From: Paraburkholderia aspalathi
Lineage (GTDB): Bacteria; Pseudomonadota; Gammaproteobacteria; Burkholderiales; Burkholderiaceae
NCBI RefSeq assembly: GCF_900116445.1
Contig: NZ_FPBH01000033.1
Span: 46,113-110,112, forward strand
Length of the DNA stretch: 64,000 nt
Direction: 5' to 3'
A program made the position numbers and the translations under genes. Shown here in pieces: positions 46,674 through 55,558 of this stretch; within the stretch, counting starts at the first letter, position 1, and each line of letters opens with the position of its first letter. The notes below the pieces were generated by a model that did not search any database, was not told the origin of the DNA, and worked only from the letters and a program-made list of their open reading frames with translations.

Positions 46674-46963
46674 CCATTGATGGTAGCAGTCCGCGCCGCG
46701 CGCACTTGAACAAAATGCTCATAACGTTATCGGCCGAACGCTTGTCGGCACAGGCCGCCGCGGATTTCGCGGCGAGTTTCCAGGGTATACGTTAATTTCA
46801 CTATACGTAATTCGTTTTACTATACGTAAATTGCAGCGCGGCTGCGATGGCGGGCGTGTTTGTGTCTCCTTTGCGGGAAAGGGCGTGGTCCCTGACCGCG
46901 GACCGACCGGGCGCGCGCCGCGACCAAACCCAAACAATCCAGTCAGGACGAGGAGACGACCCA
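46674..46963. other. Regulatory gap before the homogentisate operon
   Basis: A 290-base divergent region between the EAL gene and the MFS gene. It contains three TATACGT repeats (separate entry) and a GAGGAG ribosome-binding site close to the MFS start. No gene is supported. Confidence 0.6.
46786..46830 (+). promoter_or_regulatory. Three TATACGT repeats upstream of the homogentisate operon
   Basis: TATACGTTA (46786), TATACGTAA (46802) and TATACGTAA (46821) recur at 16 and 19 bases. The third sits within a palindrome TTTAC-TATAC-GTAAA. The short AT-rich cluster, 135 bases before the MFS start, looks like tandem operator sites. Confidence 0.6.
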
Positions 46964-48328
46964 ATGAGCGCCAAACCGGCCGTGGCCGCCGCCAATGTGA
47001 TCGAAGTCGAGCGCGTGCTCGGCGAAACGCATCACCCGGCATTCCAGTTGATGCTGCTCGCGCTATGCGGGCTATGCCTCGTGATCGACGGCTTCGACGC
47101 GCAAGCGATGGGCTACGTCGCGCCGAGCGTGATCGGTGAATGGCATGTCTCGAAGGCGGCGCTCGGGCCCGTGTTCAGCGCCAGTCTGTTCGGCATGTTG
47201 CTGGGTGCGTTGGGCTTGTCGGTGCTGGCTGACCGCATTGGCCGGCGCCCGGTATTGATTGGCGCGACGTTTTTCTTCGCGCTATCGATGCTGGCCACGC
47301 CCTTCGTTGAGACGATCCCCGCATTGATCACGCTGCGCTTCATCACGGGCCTCGGACTCGGCTGCATCATGCCGAATGCGATGGCGCTGGTCGGCGAATT
47401 CTCGACCCCCGCGCATCGCGTCAAGCGCATGATGCTGGTGTCGTGCGGCTTCACGCTGGGCGCGGCTTTGGGTGGTTTCATCAGCGCCGGGCTGATCCCA
47501 GCGTACGGCTGGCGCGCGGTGTTCTGGGTGGGCGGCGCCGTGCCTTTGCTGCTCGCGTTCGCGATGCTGGCCGCATTGCCGGAGTCGCTGCAGTTTCTGG
47601 TCCTCAAAGGGCGCAGCGATCGCGCGTTGCGCTGGCTCGCGAAGTTCAATCCGGCGCTACCGATTGACGCGAATACACGTATCGTTGTGCGTGAAAAGGG
47701 CAACGGCGGCGCGCCCGTCGCCGAACTGTTCCGCGCGGGTCGTGGCCCGGTCACGCTGATTTTGTGGGCGATCAGCTTCATGAACCTGATCGATCTTTAC
47801 TTCCTGTCGAACTGGCTGCCCACCGTGATGCGCGATGCCGGTTACTCGCCGAGCACGGCGGTGATCGTCGGCACGGTATTGCAGACGGGCGGCGTGGTGG
47901 GCACCTTGTTGCTCGGCTGGTTCATTGAGCGCTTTGGTTTTGTGCGTGTGCTGTTCGTGTGTTTCGCGGGCGCGGCGCTGGCGGTCGGCACCATCGGAAC
48001 GGTCGCGCATGCGCTGCCGTGGCTGTTGCTTGTCGTATTCGCGGGCGGCTTCTGCGTGGTCGGCGGACAGCCGGCGGTCAACGCGCTGGCCGGTCATTTT
48101 TATCCGACCACGTTGCGTTCCACAGGGATCGGCTGGAGCCTCGGCATCGGCCGCATTGGCTCGGTGATCGGGCCGCTGGTCGGTGGACAACTGATCGCGC
48201 TGAACTGGTCGAATGAATCGTTGTTTCATGCGGCTGCGGTACCGGTGCTGTGCTCCGCGTTGCTGGTGATCGCGCTGGCCGCTGCCACGCGGCAACGCGG
48301 CAGCCCGTCAGAGCCCCAGACGGCCTGA
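46964..48328 (+). CDS. Aromatic acid:H+ symporter (AAHS family, MFS)
   Basis: A 454-residue MFS carrier with 12 expected helices. Family marks are LVIDGFDAQAMGYVAPSV (DGFD in helix 1), GALGLSVLADRIGRRPVL in the 2-3 loop, RFITGLGLGCIMPNAMAL in helix 4, and ALPESLQFLVLKGR before the central loop. AAHS members carry benzoate-type or phenylacetate-type acids. Linked to hmgA and fahA, it likely imports homogentisate, tyrosine-derived or hydroxyphenyl acids. The ATG at 46964 has GAGGAG upstream. Confidence 0.88.
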   Translation: MSAKPAVAAANVIEVERVLGETHHPAFQLMLLALCGLCLVIDGFDAQAMGYVAPSVIGEWHVSKAALGPVFSASLFGMLLGALGLSVLADRIGRRPVLIGATFFFALSMLATPFVETIPALITLRFITGLGLGCIMPNAMALVGEFSTPAHRVKRMMLVSCGFTLGAALGGFISAGLIPAYGWRAVFWVGGAVPLLLAFAMLAALPESLQFLVLKGRSDRALRWLAKFNPALPIDANTRIVVREKGNGGAPVAELFRAGRGPVTLILWAISFMNLIDLYFLSNWLPTVMRDAGYSPSTAVIVGTVLQTGGVVGTLLLGWFIERFGFVRVLFVCFAGAALAVGTIGTVAHALPWLLLVVFAGGFCVVGGQPAVNALAGHFYPTTLRSTGIGWSLGIGRIGSVIGPLVGGQLIALNWSNESLFHAAAVPVLCSALLVIALAAATRQRGSPSEPQTA

Positions 48329-48375
48329 GACAGACAGCGCACGTCGACAGATCAAGTATCAACGGAGAACCTTGT

Positions 48376-49722
48376 ATGGATACCTCAACCCGCACGCCGA
48401 ATACCGCCAGCTCGCGACTCGAAATCGAGCCGGGCTATCAGTCGGGATTCGCGAACGAATTCGCTACGGAGGCTTTGCCGGGCGCGCTGCCCGAAGGCCG
48501 CAACTCGCCGCAACGCGCGGCCTATGGCCTGTACGCCGAGCAACTGTCGGGCACCGCGTTCACCGCGCCGCGCGGACATAACCGCCGTTCATGGCTGTAC
48601 CGGATTCGTCCGGCAGCGGTTCACCAGTTGTTCACGCTGCTGTCCTCGGACCGGCTCGTCGCCAACTTCGCCGAGGTGCCGCCAACGCCGCCTAACCAGT
48701 TGCGCTGGGACGCATTGCCGATGCCCACCGAGCCGACCGATTTCGTCGATGGCTGGATAACGATGGCGGGCAACGGCGCAGCCGAAGCGATGAACGGCTG
48801 CGCGATCCACCTGTATGCAGCGAACCGCTCGATGAAGGATCGTTTCTTCTACAACGCCGACGGCGAATTGCTGATCGTGCCGCAGGAAGGCCGCCTGCAC
48901 ATCGCTACCGAAATGGGCCGACTCGATGTCGAGCCATTCGAAATCGTGGTGATTCCGCGCGGCGTGCGCTTTGCGGTGAGCCTGCCGGACGGTACCGCGC
49001 GTGGTTATATCTGCGAGAACTTCGGCGCGTTGCTGCGTTTGCCGGACCTCGGCCCGATCGGCTCGAACGGCCTAGCCAATCCGCGCGATTTCCTCACGCC
49101 GCATGCTGCTTACGAAGACCGCGAAGGCGACTTCGAACTCGTCGCCAAGATGAACGGCAACCTGTGGCGCGCGGATATCGGTCATTCGCCGCTCGACGTG
49201 GTGGCGTGGCACGGCAACTACGCGCCGTACAAATACGATCTGCGCCGCTTCAACACGATCGGCTCGATCAGCTTCGACCATCCGGACCCGTCGATCTTCC
49301 TCGTGCTGCAATCGCAGAGCGATACGCCGGGCGTCGACACGATCGACTTCGTGATCTTCCCGCCGCGCTGGCTCGCGGCCGAAGATACGTTCCGGCCGCC
49401 CTGGTTCCATCGCAACGTCGCGAGCGAATTCATGGGCCTCGTGCATGGCGTGTACGACGCGAAGGCGGAGGGCTTCGTGCCGGGCGGCGCGAGTCTGCAT
49501 AACTGCATGTCGGGTCATGGTCCGGACGCGGACACCTTCGAGAAAGCGTCGCATGGTGACACGTCCACGCCGAAGAAAGTCGGCGACACGATGGCCTTCA
49601 TGTTCGAAACGCGCACGCTGATCAAGCCGACCCGTTTCGCGCTCGAAACCGCGCAACTGCAGGCGCATTACTACGAGTGCTGGCAAGGTCTCAAGAAACA
49701 CTTCAACCCGGAGCAACGATGA
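48376..49722 (+). CDS. hmgA: Homogentisate 1,2-dioxygenase
   Basis: HmgA opens the homogentisate ring to maleylacetoacetate. It has 448 residues. It begins with an N-terminal EPGYQSGFANEFATEALPGA signature. Iron ligands appear to be His345 (WFHRNVASEF), Glu351 and His381 (SGHGPD). The LIVPQEGRLHIATEMG segment is typical. The ATG at 48376 follows GGAGA. It is 47 bases after the MFS gene and overlaps fahA by 4 bases (ATGA). Confidence 0.97.
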   Translation: MDTSTRTPNTASSRLEIEPGYQSGFANEFATEALPGALPEGRNSPQRAAYGLYAEQLSGTAFTAPRGHNRRSWLYRIRPAAVHQLFTLLSSDRLVANFAEVPPTPPNQLRWDALPMPTEPTDFVDGWITMAGNGAAEAMNGCAIHLYAANRSMKDRFFYNADGELLIVPQEGRLHIATEMGRLDVEPFEIVVIPRGVRFAVSLPDGTARGYICENFGALLRLPDLGPIGSNGLANPRDFLTPHAAYEDREGDFELVAKMNGNLWRADIGHSPLDVVAWHGNYAPYKYDLRRFNTIGSISFDHPDPSIFLVLQSQSDTPGVDTIDFVIFPPRWLAAEDTFRPPWFHRNVASEFMGLVHGVYDAKAEGFVPGGASLHNCMSGHGPDADTFEKASHGDTSTPKKVGDTMAFMFETRTLIKPTRFALETAQLQAHYYECWQGLKKHFNPEQR

Positions 49723-51047
49723 ACGCATTGAGCGATCTTCAGGCGACGCTCGATCCGTCGCGTAAGAGCTGGGTCGAGTCGGCAAACGATTCGACTAACG
49801 ATTTTTCGATCCAGAATCTGCCGTTCGGTATTTTCAGCGATAAGAACAACGACGCGCGCCGCGTGGGAGTCGCGATTGGCGATGAGATCGTCGATCTGAG
49901 CGTTCTCAAGTCCGCCGGCTTGCTCAAGCTTCCGCTCGCCTCTGCCGATCAATTCATTGCAACGAAAGACCGGGCGTTCGAGCAGGACACACTCAACGAT
50001 TTCATCTCGCTTGGCCGCGATGCATGGCGCAGTGTGCGCATCCAGTTGAGCGATCTGCTGGCGCGTGACAACGCGACTTTGCGCGACGACTCCGCCTTGC
50101 GTGCGAAAGCACTGGTGCGTCAGTCCGATGCGCAACTGCATCTGCCAGTGCAGATTCCGGGTTACACGGATTTCTATTCGTCGAAAGAGCACGCGACGAA
50201 TGTCGGCTCGATGTTCCGCGACCCGAAGAATGCGCTGTTGCCGAACTGGTCCGAAATGCCGATCGGCTACAACGGACGCGCGTCATCGGTGGTCGTGAGC
50301 GGCACGCCCGTGCGGCGTCCCAACGGCCAGTTAAAACTGCCGGACCAGGAACGTCCGGTATTCAGCGCATGCCGCAAGCTGGATATCGAATTGGAGACGG
50401 GTTTCGTGATCGGCAGCGGTAACGTGCTGGGCGAGCCGATCGCCTGTGCCGATGCCGAAGCGCACATCTTCGGCATGGTGTTGCTGAACGACTGGAGCGC
50501 GCGCGACATTCAGCAATGGGAATACGTGCCGCTTGGCCCGTTCAACGCGAAGACATTCGCAACCACGATCTCGCCGTGGATCGTGACGCTCGACGCACTC
50601 GAACCCTTCCGTGTCGAGCAGCCGGTGCAGGAACCGCAGCCGCTGGCGTACTTGCGCCACGAGGGCAAGCACGCGTTCGACATCTCGCTGGAAGTGACAC
50701 TGCGGCCGCAGACGGCAAAGCAGCCCACCACGATCTCGCGGACCAACTTCAAGCACATGTACTGGACGATGGCGCAACAGCTCGCGCATCACACGGTATC
50801 GGGCTGCAACACGCGGATCGGCGATCTGATGGGTTCGGGCACGATCAGCGGCCCGACCGCCGACTCATGCGGCAGCCTCCTCGAGTCCACCTGGAACGGC
50901 AAGAATCCGTTGGAGTTGAAGGAAGGCGGCACACGAGGGTTTATCGAAGACGGCGACGAACTGACGCTCGCCGGATGGTGCCAGGGCGATGGGTATCGTG
51001 TGGGCTTCGGCACGTGTGCTGGCGAGATTCTGCCGGCGCGGAAGTAG
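49719..51047 (+). CDS. fahA: Fumarylacetoacetase
   Basis: The enzyme splits fumarylacetoacetate to fumarate and acetoacetate, ending tyrosine breakdown. It has 442 residues: an N-terminal SH3-like domain (NLPFGIFSDKNNDARRVGV) and the FAH C-terminal domain with TDFYSSKEHATNVGSMF (catalytic His and metal Asp), DWSARDIQQWEYVPLGPFN, and LMGSGTISG. Maleylacetoacetate isomerase is not in the cluster, so it must be encoded elsewhere. It is translationally coupled to hmgA. Confidence 0.96.
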   Translation: MNALSDLQATLDPSRKSWVESANDSTNDFSIQNLPFGIFSDKNNDARRVGVAIGDEIVDLSVLKSAGLLKLPLASADQFIATKDRAFEQDTLNDFISLGRDAWRSVRIQLSDLLARDNATLRDDSALRAKALVRQSDAQLHLPVQIPGYTDFYSSKEHATNVGSMFRDPKNALLPNWSEMPIGYNGRASSVVVSGTPVRRPNGQLKLPDQERPVFSACRKLDIELETGFVIGSGNVLGEPIACADAEAHIFGMVLLNDWSARDIQQWEYVPLGPFNAKTFATTISPWIVTLDALEPFRVEQPVQEPQPLAYLRHEGKHAFDISLEVTLRPQTAKQPTTISRTNFKHMYWTMAQQLAHHTVSGCNTRIGDLMGSGTISGPTADSCGSLLESTWNGKNPLELKEGGTRGFIEDGDELTLAGWCQGDGYRVGFGTCAGEILPARK

Positions 51048-51089
51048 AGCAGAGGTAGCGCGGAAATCACGCAGAAGGAAGCGCTATGC

Positions 51090-51122
51090 AAAACGGGGAA
51101 GCCATTGTGACTTCCCCGTTTT
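51090..51122. terminator. Bidirectional terminator after fahA
   Basis: Perfect 12-base stem AAAACGGGGAAG (51090-51101) and CTTCCCCGTTTT (51111-51122), loop of 9. With A and T runs on both sides it can serve fahA and the opposing MFS gene. Confidence 0.8.
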
Positions 51123-51179
51123 GTATCCGCAGGCGAGCATGGTTCGACGGTTCAACTCAACAACACCGCAACAACACCC

Positions 51180-52340
51180 TCAGCCAATCGCCCGCGCTGG
51201 CGCACGCCGCTTTTCCCACCAAACCGCAGCAAGAAACGCAAGCGCAGCAACCAGCAGCACACCGACCATCGCGTCGTTACCAACCCCCTTCATCAACGCG
51301 CCGGCCACCAGCGGCCCACCGAAACTGGCTGCGCTCCACGACGCCCCCACCACCGAACTTGCCGACACCAGCGCGACACCACGGAACCGCTCGCCGCACG
51401 CGACCAGCGACAGCGTATAGATCGCCCCAGCCGTCGCGCCGAGCACATAGAGCAAGGGCCAGCACAGCCACGGCGAATGGATCGCCCAGGGCAGCAACGG
51501 CAGCAACACAACGACGATCACGCCGCAGCCGATATGCACGCGTTCGCGGCCGAGCCGGTCGGCGAGCCAGCCGATCGGAAATTGCATTGTCGTGTCGCCG
51601 AGCAGCAGCGCCGACGCGAACAGCACGGCCACTTCGCTCGTGATGCCGTGCGACATCGCGAAGAGCGGCAGCAGCGACAGCGCGATCGTATCGAACAACG
51701 CGAAAAACCCCGTGCCGATCACGAGCGCCGGCATCTGCGGCAACACATGGCGCCAACTGCCGTGCGCGGCGTGTTCATCCTTCGACGCCTGCGGCGTCTT
51801 GCGGATGCTGGCTAGCGCGGGCAAAGCCAGCAGGAAGATCGCGCCGCAAATCAGGAAGCGCCCGTGCGTGAAGTCGGCGATCTGGCTCACCAGCACCGGA
51901 CCCGACATCTGGAATAGCGTGAAGTTGGTCGCATAGATCGCGATGACCCGGCCGCGGGTGGCGTCGTCGGCGAGCTGGTTGACCCATGCTTCGCTGATCG
52001 TGAAGAGCAGCATCAGCGCCGCGCCGCAGAGTACGCGCAACGCGGCCCATAGCCACAGGTTCGAGGTGAATTGCATCAGCGCGGTGGCGGCCCCAACCGT
52101 CAGCACCGCGCCGACGATCACCTGGCGGCCGCCGCAGCGCGCCGCGATCCAGGCGGCCACCGGCACGACGAGCAGGCCGCCGCCCGCTTGCGCGGCGGTG
52201 AGTAGACCGACCACGTCGGTGCCATAGCCGGCTTGCGTCAGCGCGAGGGCTGTGAGGGGAAGTGTGGCGCCGCTGCCGAGTCCGACGACGGCAACACTAA
52301 GGATCAATGCGAGGAAATCGCGAGTGAAGATGACTTTCAT
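51180..52340 (-). CDS. MFS transporter (YcaD-like)
   Basis: A 386-residue MFS protein with about 12 helices, starting MKVIFTRDFLALILSVAVVG. It has the RCGGRQVIVGA loop in the 2-3 position and PIGWLADRLGRERVHIG in the 8-9 loop. The second motif is of the GxLaDrxGRr type. It resembles sugar-efflux or YcaD-type exporters. The substrate is unknown. A longer start at 52364 has no better ribosome-binding site. Confidence 0.8.
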   Translation of the reverse strand: MKVIFTRDFLALILSVAVVGLGSGATLPLTALALTQAGYGTDVVGLLTAAQAGGGLLVVPVAAWIAARCGGRQVIVGAVLTVGAATALMQFTSNLWLWAALRVLCGAALMLLFTISEAWVNQLADDATRGRVIAIYATNFTLFQMSGPVLVSQIADFTHGRFLICGAIFLLALPALASIRKTPQASKDEHAAHGSWRHVLPQMPALVIGTGFFALFDTIALSLLPLFAMSHGITSEVAVLFASALLLGDTTMQFPIGWLADRLGRERVHIGCGVIVVVLLPLLPWAIHSPWLCWPLLYVLGATAGAIYTLSLVACGERFRGVALVSASSVVGASWSAASFGGPLVAGALMKGVGNDAMVGVLLVAALAFLAAVWWEKRRAPARAIG

Positions 52341-52515
52341 CGGGCCAGATGCTACTACGGCCACGAGTCATTCGCACCTGGGTGCGGATTGCATGAACGC
52401 GGTCGAGGGCCGCGTTCGCTTGCTATCGAGGTGATGCCCGCCGCTCGCCGGCGGCGGCGATACGAAACCTGTCCTGGCTGAAGCCGTCCGCGCAGTCTGC
52501 GCGCGCGTGCCTCGG

Positions 52516-53682
52516 TTATCCGGCCACGGCCATCCGTTGCGCGCGCCGGTCGATCGATACCGACCACAGCGTCAGCGCCAGCGCACCGATCGAGGTCGCC
52601 ACGCCGACCCACGGCAACGTGGTAAGCGGCGCGCCTGCGCCGATCGTCATGCCACCGAGCCACGCTCCCGTTGCATTGCCGAGGTTGAACGCGCCTTGAT
52701 TCAGCGTCGACGCCAGATTCGGCGCATGGCTCGCGCGGTCGACGATCAGCATTTGCAGCGGCGGCACGATCGCGAAGGCCAGAATGCCCCACACGAAGAT
52801 CGTGATCATGGCCGGAATCTCGGCGTGCATCGTGCCGGCGAAGATAGTCAGGATGACGACGATCGCCAGCAGAAATGCGACCAGCGAGGGCATCAGCCGC
52901 CAGTCCGCGAGCTTGCCGCCGAGCGTGCTGCCCACCGTCAAGCCGAGGCCGAATAGCAGCAACACGAAGGTGACCGCGTGCGGCGTGAAGCCGGTCACGT
53001 CTTCGAGAATCGGCGTGATGTAGGTGAAGGTGGAAAACAGGCTGGCCGACGCGAGCACGCTGATGCCGAGCACCATCAGCACTTGCGGGTTCTTCAGCAC
53101 GTTGAATTCATGGATCAGGCTCGCCTTCTGCATCTCGATCTTCGCCGGCAGGCACACGGCGAGCGCGCCCGCAGCGAGAATGCCGATGCCGGTCACGGCC
53201 CAGAAGGTCGCGCGCCAGCCCACCGCCTGGCCGAGCGCGGTGCCGAGCGGCACGCCAAGCACGTTGGCGAGCGTCAAGCCGGTGAACATCAGTGCGATGG
53301 CCTGCGCGCGACGATTTGGCGCAACCAGACCGGCCGCGACCACTGAACCGATGCCGAAGAACGCGCCATGGCAAAACGCCGTGACGATGCGCGCGGCCAT
53401 CAGCACCGCGTAGCCCGGCGCGACCGCGCACAGCAGATTACCGACGATGAAGACGCCGATCAGGCTCATCAACGCCTTCTTGCGCGGCATGTTGGCCACG
53501 GCGATCGCAACGATCGGCGCGCCGATGGTGACGCCGAGCGCATAAGCCGACACCAGCATGCCGGCTGCCGGGATCGACACAGACAGATCGCGTGCGACAT
53601 CGGGCAGCAGCCCCATGATCACGAATTCGGTGGTACCGATTCCAAAAGCGGCAACGGCAAGGGCGAGCAGGGGCAAAGGCAT
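52516..53682 (-). CDS. MFS exporter of the DHA1 (AraJ-like) group
   Basis: A 388-residue drug/sugar exporter type: LALAVAAFGIGTTEFVIMGL in helix 1 and PAAGMLVSAYALGVTIGAPI in helix 2, as in AraJ, YdhP and ChlR. Further helices are even and intact (GAFFGIGSVVAAGLVAP). The substrate is not predicted. It is transcribed in the same direction as the upstream MFS gene but is separated by 175 bases. Confidence 0.85.
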   Translation of the reverse strand: MPLPLLALAVAAFGIGTTEFVIMGLLPDVARDLSVSIPAAGMLVSAYALGVTIGAPIVAIAVANMPRKKALMSLIGVFIVGNLLCAVAPGYAVLMAARIVTAFCHGAFFGIGSVVAAGLVAPNRRAQAIALMFTGLTLANVLGVPLGTALGQAVGWRATFWAVTGIGILAAGALAVCLPAKIEMQKASLIHEFNVLKNPQVLMVLGISVLASASLFSTFTYITPILEDVTGFTPHAVTFVLLLFGLGLTVGSTLGGKLADWRLMPSLVAFLLAIVVILTIFAGTMHAEIPAMITIFVWGILAFAIVPPLQMLIVDRASHAPNLASTLNQGAFNLGNATGAWLGGMTIGAGAPLTTLPWVGVATSIGALALTLWSVSIDRRAQRMAVAG

Positions 53683-53907
53683 GGTGACGGAGCGTGAATC
53701 AGCACGACGGGAAGCGTCGTGCGGCAGGCGCGCATTTTTCGGGGCGAGAACGCATGCGCCATGCGAGGGGAAAACAGTAGGGGATTCTACCTAAGTCAAA
53801 ACACGCTTGCTGAGCGTCAAGCAGGCTGTTGTTTTTTGCTGAAAGCGCGCCTTGGAGCGTGCATTGGCCATGCACGCGACTGCACATCGCCGTGGAATGG
53901 TGCTGTT

Positions 53908-54732
53908 TTATGGCGTGCTTTCGTCTGACTTGAAAGTGTTGCCGTGACGGCCTGCGCCTTTGGCAAAACGCGCGGCCCCTGTAACGCCTTCGTCGAATAC
54001 TGCCTGATAGCCGCCGGCGCCTTCGCGTTGCAGGGCGAGAGCGAGATCCTCGAGCGTGCTGTTTTCCAATGCGGAGCGGCGGTCCGCCAGCAGCGCCGCT
54101 TGCGGAAAGGCCGCGAGTTCAGCGGCCAACTGTTCTGCCGCGGCGCGTGCCTCGCCCTTCTGCACGACGCGGTTGGCGAGACCGATGCTGAGCGCTTCCT
54201 GCGCATTCACCGCGCGGCCGGTCAGGATCAGGTCGAGTGCTCGCGACAGTCCGATGAGACGCGGCAAGCGGATCGTGCCGCCATCGATTAGCGGAATTCC
54301 GACACGTCGACAGAACACGCCGAGCACAGCGTCTTCTTCGACCACGCGCAGATCGCACATCGCTGCCAGTTCAAGACCACCCGCGACTGCATAGCCGGCA
54401 ATCGCGGCAATCACCGGCTTGCTGAAGCTCATCCGCGTCGGTCCCATTGGACCGGGACCGCTTCCGTCGGCGTGCAGTTCATTGCGGCGGGCCTCGTCCG
54501 CGAGCGCGGTGAGATCCGCGCCGGCGCAGAAGGTGCCGCCCGCGCCGAACAGCACGGCCGCGCGCCATGCCGGCTCCGCTTCGAAGCGGAGGAAGGCGGC
54601 ACTGAGCGCTTCGGCAGTAGGACGGTCGACGGCATTGCGCCGCGCCGGCCGTGAGAGCACGATAGTGGCGACGCCGGTGTCCTCATTGGCTTCGATGCAC
54701 ACATGTTCATTTAGATTTTGCGTGGTTATCAT
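53908..54732 (-). CDS. Crotonase / enoyl-CoA hydratase-like protein
   Basis: A crotonase-fold protein of about 274 residues. The oxyanion-hole segments are present (GGTFCAGADLTAL and GYAVAGGLELAAMCD). The two Glu residues used by true enoyl-CoA hydratases are not: the first site has Arg (RRVGIPLIDGGT) and the second Asp (SRALDLILTG). This fits a crotonase subgroup with DGGTxRLPRLIG. The reaction is therefore unknown; hydratase activity should not be assumed. The start at 54732 is a choice; 54768 is possible. Confidence 0.82.
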   Translation of the reverse strand: MITTQNLNEHVCIEANEDTGVATIVLSRPARRNAVDRPTAEALSAAFLRFEAEPAWRAAVLFGAGGTFCAGADLTALADEARRNELHADGSGPGPMGPTRMSFSKPVIAAIAGYAVAGGLELAAMCDLRVVEEDAVLGVFCRRVGIPLIDGGTIRLPRLIGLSRALDLILTGRAVNAQEALSIGLANRVVQKGEARAAAEQLAAELAAFPQAALLADRRSALENSTLEDLALALQREGAGGYQAVFDEGVTGAARFAKGAGRHGNTFKSDESTP

Positions 54733-54821
54733 CGTAGTGTCCGTAAAGGTTCGCATCCGGCTGCTCATGCCGGAGGTTCATGTGCTGCGCTCATGCAGTG
54801 CGACTAATACCGTTGGTTGTC

Positions 54822-55469
54822 ATGCATCTTTCACAATCGGCTCGTAGCGTTAGCGCTCTTTTAACGCGCTGGCGTTTTTTTGCCAGCTTATCGAGCCTGC
54901 TTTTGCCCTTGTCCAATTCATCGCCCGAAACCGCGCCGGCCAGTGCCGAGATGGTCTGGAACGTCCCTCTGCATGAACATGAACATCCATGGTACGACCA
55001 TGTGCGCCTGAAACGCGTCTTTGTGACGGACGGCACGCGCCATCAGGTGGTCATGGTCGACGCGCGTAAGTTGCTGGAATGCGCGGATCGCGACAACACC
55101 GATTACGTGTTGAAGCCGGTCGCCGAATGGCATTCGGGCAAGGTGCGTGGCATTCGCGAGTTTCTCGATCCGGAGAATCCGCGCATTCCGCAGATGCCGT
55201 ATGTGACGATCTCGACGCGTCGCGCGCCGGGTCTGCTGGGCTGGTTCGGTCTTGAGCGCGAGGGCGTGGTGGCGTTTCGCAACGGACAGCATCGCGCGCG
55301 CTATCTGGCCGATGCGGGCGCGCGCTGGTTTCCGGTAGAAGTGCACGAACGCGAGGCGGCCTTGCTGCGCGAGATATGCGGCGCAGCGGACGACGCCCGC
55401 ACGGTAATCCGCCCGACCACGGTGGATGGCGCCTCGGACGCGGTGGCCGGCGACAGCCCGCTCCGATAA
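54822..55469 (+). CDS. Plasmid fertility inhibition factor-like protein (ParB/sulfiredoxin fold)
   Basis: About 215 residues from 54822; the conserved part starts near VWNVPLHEHEHPWYDHVRLK. The motif VVAFRNGQHRARYLADAGA is the ParB/Srx-type [D/N]GQHR box, and PRIPQMPYVTIS and WFPVEVHEREAALLREICG follow. This pattern resembles FiwA/Osa-type fertility-inhibition proteins of plasmids, which block conjugal transfer of other plasmids. A hydrophobic stretch near residue 30 (FFASLSSLLLPL) may be noncoding if translation starts at a later ATG (54951). The 3' end lies next to a tRNA remnant. Confidence 0.65.
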   Translation: MHLSQSARSVSALLTRWRFFASLSSLLLPLSNSSPETAPASAEMVWNVPLHEHEHPWYDHVRLKRVFVTDGTRHQVVMVDARKLLECADRDNTDYVLKPVAEWHSGKVRGIREFLDPENPRIPQMPYVTISTRRAPGLLGWFGLEREGVVAFRNGQHRARYLADAGARWFPVEVHEREAALLREICGAADDARTVIRPTTVDGASDAVAGDSPLR

Positions 55470-55481
55470 AGCAGATGCGAG

Positions 55482-55516
55482 GCCGGTGTAGGGGTTCGAG
55501 TCCCCTCCCTTGCACA
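55482..55516 (+). other. tRNA 3'-end remnant (T arm and acceptor half)
   Basis: AGGGG-TTCGAGT-CCCCT (55490-55506) is an exact T stem-loop with canonical TTCGAGT. CCCTTGC-A follows as a 3' acceptor strand and discriminator, then CAA instead of CCA. No upstream D or anticodon arm can be built. It is in the position expected for an attachment-site remnant. Confidence 0.6.
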
Positions 55517-55558
55517 ATCAACGGTGGTGTGGGTAGCGGGTAGCGGGCGGAGGTCTGG

